From the NCBI GenBank assembly GCA_015662325.1, contig DQUJ01000098.1, positions 1 to 9,142 of the forward strand: a DNA stretch of 9,142 nt. Reading direction: 5' to 3'. Made by a program: the position numbers and the translations under genes. Shown in pieces: positions 1 through 6,840 of the stretch. Within the stretch, counting starts at the first letter, position 1. Each line of letters begins with the position of its first letter. The notes under the pieces were generated by a model. The model made no database searches. It saw only the letters and a list, made by a program, of their open reading frames with translations, and had not been told where the DNA came from. The stretch is from Leucothrix mucor. GTDB lineage: Bacteria > Pseudomonadota > Gammaproteobacteria > Thiotrichales > Thiotrichaceae.

Positions 1-17
1 CTTGTTAGAGGTGACCT

Positions 18-563
18 TTAGTCAGTGAATATAGTTTTTTTTCTAGAAGCGAGAGTAATGCTGAATGATAAGTCAGTATTACTTAGAGTGATTTCTTCAT
101 CTTGAATATTGCACTGTAGTTGCATTTTACGCTCAACCATAGCCTCTACACCTTCTGAATTAATATGAAAAACACGTAGATTATTAAAGCGTTGAAGTTT
201 GTTTTTATTTTGCTTCCACCAGATGCTGGCTTTGCCTTCGTTGTAAGTATAGATTATTACGTTTTTGGCGCGACCACAGGCTTTACGAATACGCTTTTCA
301 TCGACCTGTCCAAAATCAATCCACAGTTCTATTTCATCGGTTAATGATTTTTTCCAGAGTTCGGGTTCATCGTCTGCACAAAGTCCTTTCGTAAAACGTA
401 ATTCTTCATTAGCATTTACCGCGAAGGCGATAATGCGCATCATAAAACGAAAATCAGTTTCGGAGGGGTGTTGTGCGAGAGTAAGTTCGTGCGTTTGGTA
501 GTAATGCCGATCCATATCGGCAATATTGAGAGATACTTTGTTGATGGTGGCGCTTATTGCCAT
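18..563 (-). CDS. yaeQ: YaeQ family protein (PD-(D/E)XK nuclease-like fold)
   Basis: This 181-residue protein has the length of E. coli YaeQ and its characteristic segments: an N-terminal beta strand MAISATINK, the motif LTLAQHPSET (27-36), FTKGLCADDEPELW (57-70), IELWIDFGQVDEKRIRKAC (78-96) and an IWWKQN segment near residue 115. Structures of the family show a compact variant of the PD-(D/E)XK nuclease fold; the biological role and substrate are not established. The acidic and His residues of HPSET and the Glu/Asp of the IELWID strand are the sort of positions such a fold uses, which is inference here. It is probably cytoplasmic, since no signal peptide or membrane segment is visible. It is transcribed alone within the window, away from the SH3 gene. 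The ATG lies 49 bp from the palindrome at 612-655. No good Shine-Dalgarno sequence is visible, but the family's N-terminus fits this start. Confidence 0.93.
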   Translation of the reverse strand: MAISATINKVSLNIADMDRHYYQTHELTLAQHPSETDFRFMMRIIAFAVNANEELRFTKGLCADDEPELWKKSLTDEIELWIDFGQVDEKRIRKACGRAKNVIIYTYNEGKASIWWKQNKNKLQRFNNLRVFHINSEGVEAMVERKMQLQCNIQDEEITLSNTDLSFSITLASRKKTIFTD

Positions 564-780
564 GAGAGTAACCGATTATTGTTTTTCTTCGAATAAAATA
601 ACGACTTAAACTGAGACTTTTGCACGAGAGCATATCTCTCGTTGCAAAGGTCTCAACGTAATAGAGGAGACCATTGATTATTTAATATACGCTAATTAAA
701 CCATGATTGTTACGCTCATGTTATTATTATCACTAAACTTTTTTGAATTATAAATACATGATGCGCATGGAGCATTACAA
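564..780. other. Divergent intergenic region between yaeQ and the SH3 gene
   Basis: This 217-bp spacer must hold the start signals for both flanking genes. It is AT-rich and contains the palindrome at 612-655. For the plus-strand gene a GGAG ribosome-binding site is seen at 769-772, eight bases before the ATG. A TATAAA at 749-754 could be a -10 box, but no convincing -35 lies at the right distance. No clear promoter could be picked out for yaeQ. No small ORF or RNA gene is recognisable. Confidence 0.6.
612..655. repeat. Compact palindrome built from MITE-like ends
   Basis: The left arm 613-630 reads GAGACTTTTGCACGAGAG. The right arm 636-654 is its inverse, CTCTCGTTGCAAAGGTCTC, with one substitution and one extra base; an outer T/A pair extends the symmetry to 612 and 655. 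Only five bases (CATAT) separate the arms. The left arm matches the end of the element at 4142-4305 in 17 of 18 positions, so both belong to one repeat family. No flanking duplication is evident (AAACT on the left, AACGT on the right). It may be an internally deleted copy or a palindromic short form. As RNA it would make a long hairpin, but no T-tract follows on the plus strand, so it is not a normal terminator. Confidence 0.85.
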
Positions 781-1302
781 ATGATAAAAAAAATACTTCC
801 TCTAATATTCTTATTAATGTGCTCTTTTCAAGAAACTTACGCAAAGGGGCCAGCTTGGTTTACAGTGACAGCAAGCCCGCACCTGATTGTTAGATCAGTA
901 CCTAGCGTCATGGGTAAAAAACTGGGTAAGCTACCAAAAAACAGTATGGTAAAGGTATTAAAGTTTACAGCAAAAACACAAGTTATAAGCGGCGAATACG
1001 GACGTTGGTTGTTAGTTGAGTTTAAAAAAGGAAAAGGCTATGTTTTTAGTGCTTATGTTAAAGAGGGAAACAAACAAAAATCCGCATGGTATAAAGTAAC
1101 GGCATCACCGCATTTGTTTGTACGGTCAAGATCCAGCGTTATGAGTAGCAAGTTAGGTAAACTACCAAAAAATAGTTTAGTTAAAGTGATAAAATTTACC
1201 AATAAGTCACAAGTAATCAGTGGTAAAAAAGGGCGTTGGGTATTAATTCAGTTCAAAAAAAAGCGAGGTTATGTCTTTAGCGGGCATTTAAAGAAGAAAT
1301 AG
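781..1302 (+). CDS. Secreted protein with two tandem SH3-like (SH3_3 type) domains
   Basis: This 173-residue protein has an N-terminal signal peptide (residues 1-21: KK, hydrophobic core LPLIFLLMC, likely cut after TYA). Two repeats of 72 residues follow (25-96 and 102-173), joined by NKQKS. Each has the bacterial SH3 pattern: ASPHL.VRS near the start, a KLGKLPKNS turn, a V.K..KFT strand, GRW and a terminal GYVFS strand. The repeats are about 68% identical by hand alignment (49 of 72). The protein is very lysine-rich. SH3-like domains of this kind often bind peptidoglycan, so a periplasmic or cell-wall role is a reasonable inference, but no catalytic domain is present. A Cys at 14 lies in LLMCS, which is a poor lipobox. 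The start is supported by GGAG at 769-772. Its last 26 bp overlap the convergent L,D-transpeptidase gene. Confidence 0.85.
   Translation: MIKKILPLIFLLMCSFQETYAKGPAWFTVTASPHLIVRSVPSVMGKKLGKLPKNSMVKVLKFTAKTQVISGEYGRWLLVEFKKGKGYVFSAYVKEGNKQKSAWYKVTASPHLFVRSRSSVMSSKLGKLPKNSLVKVIKFTNKSQVISGKKGRWVLIQFKKKRGYVFSGHLKKK
853..1299 (+). repeat. Intragenic tandem duplication (two SH3 units)
   Basis: Two 216-bp units, 853-1068 and 1084-1299, encode the two SH3-like domains and are separated by 15 bp. Protein identity between units is about 68%. DNA identity is visibly lower in third codon positions, so the duplication is not recent and the protein sequence has been kept similar by selection. Confidence 0.85.
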
Positions 1303-1972
1303 ATTCAATAATAATAACCAACGTACCCGTTGAGACTTTATTAAACAACTCAATAACTTCATTGTTCGCCATACGAATACAACCATGAGAAGCAGGTTTC
1401 CCTAAGCGTCCTTCTTCATCCGTGCCGTGAATATAAATATAACGCGCGTGCGAATCAACCTTGCCCCCTTTGTTTTTTCCTTTTTCAAGACCTGATAGCC
1501 ACATAATACGGGTGGTTACGTTATCAGCGTTACTGCGTTTACCGGGTTGAGTAAGAATTTCGGCAACACGTTTTGTGTTTTGGCGGGCTTTAAAAATTGT
1601 ACCTGCGGTTGCGCCTTTACCATACATTTGGGAGATTTTATGAACCCCTAGTGGGGTTTTATTACTACCGCTAAGGCTACCTAAGCCCGCTTCGGCTGTT
1701 GATATGGTATAGCTTTTAGATACTTTATTCTTTTCAATTAAAAATAGTTTTTGTTCGCTGGCAGAAATAACAATCAGAGTGTCGGCGTTGTGCTTGGGGA
1801 AACGCTGTTTAATGTCATTTAATAAGGGCGTAAATTGTTGAATATTGGGTAGTGTATTCACAGCTGGGTTTGCTACTGGTGTTGCTAAAAGTGAAGAGCT
1901 TGCTAGCGCGCTAATCGCTATCAGACATATCGATAGCAGCCATGTCTTGATGTTTTTTGTGTTTTTTTGCAT
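1277..1972 (-). CDS. Secreted L,D-transpeptidase (YkuD/ErfK family)
   Basis: The protein has 231 residues. Residues 1-30 form a Sec signal peptide (basic KNTKNIK, then a hydrophobic stretch ending ASSSLLA). The YkuD catalytic domain starts near residue 62 with [16 protein letters not shown]. The catalytic signature is complete: IHG with His182, then SHGCIRM with His196, Gly197, nucleophile Cys198 and Arg200. Such enzymes make 3-3 peptidoglycan cross-links or attach proteins to peptidoglycan in the periplasm; which of these applies cannot be read from the sequence. No LysM or SH3 binding domain is fused. The ATG at 1970-1972 is preceded by AAAGGAAAG (1981-1989) at good spacing and opens a proper signal peptide, so the 62-bp overlap with purF looks genuine. 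The 3' end overlaps the convergent SH3 gene by 26 bp, leaving no room for a separate terminator. Confidence 0.92.
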   Translation of the reverse strand: MQKNTKNIKTWLLSICLIAISALASSSLLATPVANPAVNTLPNIQQFTPLLNDIKQRFPKHNADTLIVISASEQKLFLIEKNKVSKSYTISTAEAGLGSLSGSNKTPLGVHKISQMYGKGATAGTIFKARQNTKRVAEILTQPGKRSNADNVTTRIMWLSGLEKGKNKGGKVDSHARYIYIHGTDEEGRLGKPASHGCIRMANNEVIELFNKVSTGTLVIIIESISSLNAR

Positions 1973-3416
1973 CCGCTCGTCTTTCCTTTAAATCGTTAAA
2001 ATAAGGTTCCGCTTCACCCGTTATGTATTCGCCCGTAAATACAGAACAATCGAATTGTTTAAGATCGTGATTGCCTGCAGTGACTGCATCAATCAAGTCA
2101 TCTAACTCTTGAAACACGAGGCGATCTGCGCCAATGGCTTCTGCGACTTCGGCTTCTGTTTTACCGTGTGCGATTAGCTCACTCGCTGCGGGCATGTCGA
2201 TACCGTAAATATTGGGGTAACGAATAGCGGGTGAGGCAGAGGCGAAATACACTTTCTTTGCGCCAGAGTCTCTAGCCATTTGAACGATTTCTTGCGAAGT
2301 AGTTCCCCGCACGATGGAATCATCCACTAATAAGACATTTTTTCCTTTAAATTCGATTTCGAGCGGGTTGAGTTTTCGGCGCACTGATTTTCTACGTTGC
2401 GTTTGCCCAGGCATAATAAAGGTACGTGCAATATAGCGGTTTTTGATGAAACCTTCGCGATAAGGAACACCTAAAGTGATTGCCATTTCATGCGCCGAAG
2501 TACGGCTAGTATCGGGAATAGGAATGATCACATCTATATCGTGATCTTTCCATTCACGCTGTACTTTTTCTGCAAGATTATGCCCCATGCGCATACGTGC
2601 TTTGTGTACGAACACATTGTCGATGACTGAATCTGGGCGGGCAAAATAAACGTATTCAAAAATACAAGGATTGTAAACAGGTTTTTCTGCACACTGCTTA
2701 GTATAAATATCGCCGTGATCAGTGATAAAAATGGCTTCACCTGGTTTTATATCACGAATAATTTCATAGCCTTGAGTAACGAGCGCAACACTTTCAGAGG
2801 CGATCATATAATCCGTGCCTTTTGAGGTTTCGCGTTTACCATAGACTAATGGGCGAATACCGTGCGGATCACGAAAACCAACGATACCATCCCGAGTAAT
2901 CATGGCGGTAACAGCGTAAGCACCTTTACAGCGCTTATGAACACCTGTTACGGCGGTGAATATTTCTTCTGGATGTACACGGTAGGCTTCACATTTTTGT
3001 AATTCTTGGGCAAAAATATTGAGTAGAATTTCCGAATCAGATTCAGTGTTAATGTGTCGTCTATCTTGTTTGTAGAGTTCTTTTTTTAGTTCGTGTGCAT
3101 TAGTTAGGTTGCCATTATGCGCTAATGAAATGCCGTAAGGTGAATTCACATAAAAGGGTTGAGCTTCTGAATTAGACGAAGAGCCTGCAGTGGGGTAGCG
3201 GACATGGCCGATGCCCATATTGCCGATTAATCGAAGCATGTGTTTTTGTTGAAACACATCGCTGACTAAACCGTTATTACGACGAATAAAAAGGTGTTTT
3301 CCATTGCTGGTGATCATGCCAGCTGCATCTTGACCACGATGCTGAAGCACCATTAGTCCATCATAAATTTCCTGATTGACAGCTTCGTTGCTGACGATAC
3401 CGATAATTCCACACAT
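1911..3416 (-). CDS. purF: Amidophosphoribosyltransferase (glutamine PRPP amidotransferase)
   Basis: This 501-residue cytoplasmic enzyme catalyses the first committed step of purine synthesis, PRPP plus glutamine to 5-phosphoribosylamine. The N-terminal class II glutaminase begins MCGIIGI, so Cys2 becomes the N-terminal nucleophile after Met removal. [21 protein letters not shown] and [10 protein letters not shown] are typical glutaminase motifs. The C-terminal phosphoribosyltransferase half carries the PRPP loop [14 protein letters not shown] at 361-374. The length matches proteobacterial PurF, and the acidic-ended tail (IDMSDSD) appears natural, so the protein is not truncated. It follows cvpA after 60 bp, the same pairing as in E. 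coli, where cvpA and purF form an operon. The Shine-Dalgarno sequence is weak (GGAA about 12 bases upstream). Its last 20 codons overlap the start of the L,D-transpeptidase gene in another frame. No PurR-like operator was recognised nearby. Confidence 0.98.
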   Translation of the reverse strand: MCGIIGIVSNEAVNQEIYDGLMVLQHRGQDAAGMITSNGKHLFIRRNNGLVSDVFQQKHMLRLIGNMGIGHVRYPTAGSSSNSEAQPFYVNSPYGISLAHNGNLTNAHELKKELYKQDRRHINTESDSEILLNIFAQELQKCEAYRVHPEEIFTAVTGVHKRCKGAYAVTAMITRDGIVGFRDPHGIRPLVYGKRETSKGTDYMIASESVALVTQGYEIIRDIKPGEAIFITDHGDIYTKQCAEKPVYNPCIFEYVYFARPDSVIDNVFVHKARMRMGHNLAEKVQREWKDHDIDVIIPIPDTSRTSAHEMAITLGVPYREGFIKNRYIARTFIMPGQTQRRKSVRRKLNPLEIEFKGKNVLLVDDSIVRGTTSQEIVQMARDSGAKKVYFASASPAIRYPNIYGIDMPAASELIAHGKTEAEVAEAIGADRLVFQELDDLIDAVTAGNHDLKQFDCSVFTGEYITGEAEPYFNDLKERRADAKKHKKHQDMAAIDMSDSD

Positions 3417-3476
3417 GGGGTTTTGTTCCGTGGTTGTTTATGGTTGTCTTGTTGGGTTGGTTTTGTAAACTCTAAA

Positions 3477-4085
3477 TTATTGACTAGCGGGTTGAGTAAG
3501 GGGTGCTGTAGTCGGTGTCGTTGTAGAAGGAGCATCACCGGGTACAATTGCATTATTAATCACAGGATCCACATTTTCTGATGATTTTAAATTGCTATTA
3601 ATCACATTGTTAAAATCTTCAGGGATAAGTGTTTGAATCCATGTGGCCGCTTCTTGAAACTTAGGCACAAATTTAGATTTTTGCCATGTCGCTTGATTTG
3701 GGTATTCGGTCAGTGAGACCAGCATAATAACCAAGGTGATGGCAAGTGCGCCTAATGCAACACCAAGACCCGTGCCAAGGATTCTATCGAATGTACCTAA
3801 GCCAATCGCGGATACGGCTTTGCTAAATAAATAATTAATAATGGCACCGATGATTAACACACCAATAAAAATCAATAGGGCAGCTAAGCCAATTTGAGCG
3901 ACTTCGCTACCCAGCTTAATTGGTAATGCTAAGGCAAGTTGATCTTTAAACCTAAATGCGAGCAGAATGGCGGCAGACCATGTAGCAAGAAAAACGGCCA
4001 TCCATACAAAACCACGCATAAAGCCAATTAACGCAGTAATCAGCATGATTACGACGATAGCAATATCAATATAATTTACATCCAT
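3477..4085 (-). CDS. cvpA: CvpA family inner-membrane protein
   Basis: The 202-residue protein has four predicted membrane helices (about 5-23, 26-44, 62-87 and 103-125), the CvpA family layout. MDVNYIDIAIVVIM and the GFMRGFV turn at 21-27 are typical family features. E. coli CvpA is known for its need in colicin V production and for its place upstream of purF; its molecular role remains unclear, with links to envelope stress. The region after residue 130 is soluble and ends in a Pro/Thr/Ser-rich tail (about 185-202), longer than in E. coli. AGGTAAG lies five bases before the ATG (complement of 4091-4097). The gene is separated from the SPOR gene upstream by the MITE at 4142-4305, so its transcription from the trp/acc/folC side must cross that element unless a promoter lies in 4086-4141 or in the element. 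Confidence 0.93.
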   Translation of the reverse strand: MDVNYIDIAIVVIMLITALIGFMRGFVWMAVFLATWSAAILLAFRFKDQLALALPIKLGSEVAQIGLAALLIFIGVLIIGAIINYLFSKAVSAIGLGTFDRILGTGLGVALGALAITLVIMLVSLTEYPNQATWQKSKFVPKFQEAATWIQTLIPEDFNNVINSNLKSSENVDPVINNAIVPGDAPSTTTPTTAPLTQPASQ

Positions 4086-4141
4086 GTTTTCTTACCTAGC
4101 ACCTAAGCTCAACCGCTAAAACGACTAAAACTTAATTAGTT

Positions 4142-4305
4142 GAGACCTTTGCACGAGAGTATGGAGAGAGTAAGAATTAATTGCGTACCTTTTCCTGTTT
4201 TTCTTAAAAATAAGGGTAATAGCAGAGCTATTGGCCGAGTTTTTATGGAAATCAGGGGTAATTTAAGCAATTTTTAATCCGTCATATTTCTCGTGTAAAG
4301 GTCTC
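4142..4305. mobile_element. MITE-like non-autonomous element with 5-bp target duplication
   Basis: The 164-bp element is bounded by GAGACCTTTGCACGAGA (4142-4158) and its inverse TCTCGTGTAAAGGTCTC (4289-4305), 16 of 17 positions matching. The symmetry continues imperfectly inward to AATTGC at 4179-4184 and GCAATT at 4267-4272, giving about 40 bp of degenerate terminal repeat. The centre holds a smaller hairpin, AATAGC-AGA-GCTATT (4218-4232). TAGTT at 4137-4141 and again at 4306-4310 flanks the ends exactly, as expected of a target-site duplication. There is no transposase and no ORF longer than about 30 codons, so it would depend on a transposase elsewhere. I cannot name the parent insertion sequence family with certainty. 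The same ends occur at 612-655. Confidence 0.85.
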
Positions 4306-5321
4306 TAGTTACTTACAACGAGACTATTTTGTATAAAGAAGTTTTTCTCGTAACGACGTTTCATGCTTTCTTGCGCTTCAACAGCGGTATCACGATCTGC
4401 ATGTCCACCAACACGAACACGGAACAATATTTTGTTGTTACTGTTAGTTTTAGTTACAAATACTTTGTAGCCTTCAGATTTCATGGTGTCGGCAAGTTTC
4501 CCTGCGCGTGATTGACTTGATGTAGCAAGTAACTGAACAGAATACTTACCTAAAGGCGTATTACCTGTTTCACCTGTAACTGCCGCTGTACTCGCCGCTT
4601 TAGGCGCGCTTGGTTTTGGTTTTGTGGCTTGAGCAGGCGCTGCTGGTTTAGAAACAGGTGCTTTGGCAGATTGAGTGGGATGTTTAGATTCGACTGCTTT
4701 CTTAACTGCCTTTTTCGGCTGAGACTTCTTCGCTACCTGTCTTCTCGGTTTTTTCTTTTCCTCAACAATTGTTGGTTTAAACTTTTTTGTTACTTTTTTG
4801 CTACTCGCGATGACCTTGTCAGCAGGGTCTTTGCTGTAAGCAATAGCCGCAGAACCTTCTGCTTTGCTGTTAGCGTTACTATCTGCCGAGACATTATCAA
4901 CAATTTCACGTGTTTCATTTTGGCTTGGTGGGCGAACAGAAAAACCAGGCTCATCAATATCAGTAACGATATTTGTTACGTTATTAATGCTTTCACGTGG
5001 TTTTCCTGTGACGGCATCTGTTACTGCGTCTGCTGAAGCAATAACGGTATTTTTAGCCCCTTCTGTGGTATTGGCTGCATTTTCTCTCAGCTTTTCCCCT
5101 ACTAAAGAAATACCATCAGCGCTCGCTTCTACATTGCTGTTAGGTGCGTCGGCATCACCGCCAAGATCAGGGATAATCAGATCACTTACATCAGCGACAG
5201 GTGTATCAATTACTTCCTGTCTATCGCGGCTTTTACCTTTTAATAAATAACCTAATAAAAGAGCTGCGATGATTGCTAAAACAACTGCCCCAATTCCCCG
5301 TTTTACCATTGCTTGATCCAT
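4305..5321 (-). CDS. dedD: Membrane-anchored SPOR-domain protein (DedD-like)
   Basis: The protein has 338 residues. A short cytoplasmic N-terminus is followed by one membrane helix (about 9-28, GIGAVVLAIIAALLLGYLL), a long periplasmic linker (about 30-257), and a C-terminal SPOR domain (258-338, starting GKYSVQLLATSS and including ILFRVRVGG). SPOR domains bind septal peptidoglycan lacking stem peptides; DedD is a division protein in E. coli. The position between folC and cvpA is that of dedD, which supports the name. The linker is low-complexity: acidic and Ser/Ala-rich first, then Lys/Pro/Ala-rich at about 173-250. The protein is clearly longer than E. coli DedD because of this linker. A strong AGGAG (complement of 5331-5335) sits nine bases before the ATG. 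The stop codon TAG is formed by two bases of the duplicated target and the first base of the MITE end. Confidence 0.88.
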   Translation of the reverse strand: MDQAMVKRGIGAVVLAIIAALLLGYLLKGKSRDRQEVIDTPVADVSDLIIPDLGGDADAPNSNVEASADGISLVGEKLRENAANTTEGAKNTVIASADAVTDAVTGKPRESINNVTNIVTDIDEPGFSVRPPSQNETREIVDNVSADSNANSKAEGSAAIAYSKDPADKVIASSKKVTKKFKPTIVEEKKKPRRQVAKKSQPKKAVKKAVESKHPTQSAKAPVSKPAAPAQATKPKPSAPKAASTAAVTGETGNTPLGKYSVQLLATSSQSRAGKLADTMKSEGYKVFVTKTNSNNKILFRVRVGGHADRDTAVEAQESMKRRYEKNFFIQNSLVVSN

Positions 5322-5486
5322 AGCTTAATGCTCCTGATGTGTCTTAATATTTAGTCTAACTATTTGTTTAAGTATTGTTTAAAATCGTTGTTCACTAGGT
5401 CTAATTATGTTGTTCGGCTCTAATTAAGAACTGTTAAGAAATAATTAACAACGACTGAAGAACTAATAATGACCTAATAGTATTAT
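5322..5486. other. Intergenic region folC-dedD with small repeats
   Basis: This 165-bp AT-rich gap is the longest unit break between trpB and dedD. It contains an imperfect direct repeat GTTGTTC...CTAATTA at 5387-5407 and 5409-5426, with a related TCTAACTA near 5355, and a dyad TGTTAA-N7-TTAACA at 5432-5450. These could be regulator sites or chance in AT-rich sequence. A dedD-cvpA-purF promoter here is plausible, but no consensus -35/-10 pair stands out. No hairpin with a T-tract was seen, so there is no clear terminator for folC. Confidence 0.4.
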
Positions 5487-6815
5487 TTAATTCGTACAAA
5501 CTTCCATCACGGCAGATACTACCAGAAAAGAACCGAAAGCGACCACTCTATCTTCATTTTTTGCGATTTTTTTAAGTTGTTTGCAAATGGCGTCGAAATC
5601 GGGGTAATGGCTTATGCTTGTGTTAAATGATTGATTGTTCGTAGTATTTTCTACAGGTGTATTTGTAGGAGTGTTTAATGTATTGCTTAAAAGCGCATTG
5701 ATTTCACTGGTCTCTAAACCACGGCTACCCTCTAGTTTAGTGATATGCCAAGTGTCGATATGCTCATCCATTAAGTTGATGACTTTTTTAATATCTTTGT
5801 CGCCCAGCATCGAAAAGATAGCGTGAGTTTCCCCTGTTACGGGGTTCTTGTTTAAATACTCCGCCAGTTGTTCGGCCGATTGTGGATTGTGTGCCACATC
5901 AAGCAACCATTCGGGATTCTTTTTAAGTACTTGCATACGTCCAGAAAGAGTCACTGTTTTTAGCCCTTCTTCCAAGGCGCTGTGTGAAACAGGTAATAGT
6001 GCTTTGATAGCATGTAGCCCTGCAATCACATTGGCGGCATTATTAAGCTGGAACCCCCCTTGTAGCGCGGGCAAGGGCAGGGTGATACTGTGTTGATTAT
6101 TCCAACTCGCTTCCCAACCTTTCCATTGCCATTGATTGTTATCACTTTTTTCGTATGAAAACGCTTTGCCAAATTGATACAGTGTCGCACCGATGCGTTG
6201 CGCTTCTGCTTTAATCGAATCAGGCGGATTAGGGTCGCCACTAATGACAGGTTGGTTTTTGCGCATAATGCCCGATTTTTCGATGCCGATTTTTTCTCGA
6301 TCATTACCTAACCAAGCAACATGATCAATAGCGATTCCTGTGATAATGGCGAGGCTAGCATCCCATAAGTTACTTGCATCTAAACGCCCACCCAGCCCGA
6401 CTTCTAAAATAATCACATCGACTTTTTGTTCGATAAAACAGAGCATGGCGGCGAGTGTGCCAAATTCAAAATAGGTGAGGCTTATCTCTTCGCGTGCATC
6501 ATCAATTTGCTCGAATGCGTTGATGATTTGATTATCGCTCGCGGGAATATTGTTGATGGCAATGCGTTCGTTGTAACGTAATAAATGCGGGGAAGTGTAA
6601 GCCCCCGTTTTATAACCTTGGGCGCGTAAAATAGATTCGAGCAAGGCAACGCTAGAACCTTTGCCGTTTGTACCTGCTAGGGTAATGATGGGAACACTGG
6701 GGGTGAGCAGTTTGAGTTTTTTGGCGACCTTGCCGATACGTTCAAGCCCTAAATCAATTTCGGATAGATGAAGCGTCTCTTGCCATTCTAACCATTTTGA
6801 TAGTGAGCGTTTCAT
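5487..6815 (-). CDS. folC: Folylpolyglutamate synthase / dihydrofolate synthase
   Basis: This 442-residue cytoplasmic Mur-ligase-family enzyme adds glutamate to dihydropteroate and folates using ATP. The P-loop GTNGKGS is at 48-54, followed by the GAYTSPHLLRYNERI segment of the family. VGLGGRLDASN, AIDHVAWLG and, in the C-terminal domain, LLDVAHNPQSA and FSMLGDKDI are further family signatures. The C-terminal CGSF-like segment appears as AFGSFLVVSAVMEV. An Asn/Thr-rich stretch at about 378-400 looks like an insertion relative to E. coli FolC, in a surface region before the last helices. The gene follows accD after 25 bp, the usual accD-folC pairing, with AGGT about 12 bases before the ATG. 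Bifunctionality is assumed from family membership in gammaproteobacteria. Confidence 0.97.
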   Translation of the reverse strand: MKRSLSKWLEWQETLHLSEIDLGLERIGKVAKKLKLLTPSVPIITLAGTNGKGSSVALLESILRAQGYKTGAYTSPHLLRYNERIAINNIPASDNQIINAFEQIDDAREEISLTYFEFGTLAAMLCFIEQKVDVIILEVGLGGRLDASNLWDASLAIITGIAIDHVAWLGNDREKIGIEKSGIMRKNQPVISGDPNPPDSIKAEAQRIGATLYQFGKAFSYEKSDNNQWQWKGWEASWNNQHSITLPLPALQGGFQLNNAANVIAGLHAIKALLPVSHSALEEGLKTVTLSGRMQVLKKNPEWLLDVAHNPQSAEQLAEYLNKNPVTGETHAIFSMLGDKDIKKVINLMDEHIDTWHITKLEGSRGLETSEINALLSNTLNTPTNTPVENTTNNQSFNTSISHYPDFDAICKQLKKIAKNEDRVVAFGSFLVVSAVMEVCTN

Positions 6816-6840
6816 TAAAACGTGCTACCTAATAATATGA

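Noticed and set aside
613..654. Palindrome as an intrinsic terminator.
   Set aside because: It lies upstream of both flanking genes rather than after one, and no T-tract follows on the plus strand.
667..676. Another GAGACC(A)TTG resembling the start of the MITE end, 12 bp after the palindrome.
   Set aside because: Only nine of ten bases match and the following bases do not continue the motif; too short to call a third end.
4171..4263. Short open frame inside the MITE as a transposase remnant.
   Set aside because: About 30 codons with no DDE or other transposase motif; within chance expectation for AT-rich sequence.
4629..5036. Plus-strand open frame of 135 codons opposite the SPOR gene.
   Set aside because: It is an antisense shadow of the low-complexity DedD linker; its Phe/Leu/Arg/Cys-rich translation resembles no family and has no good ribosome-binding site.
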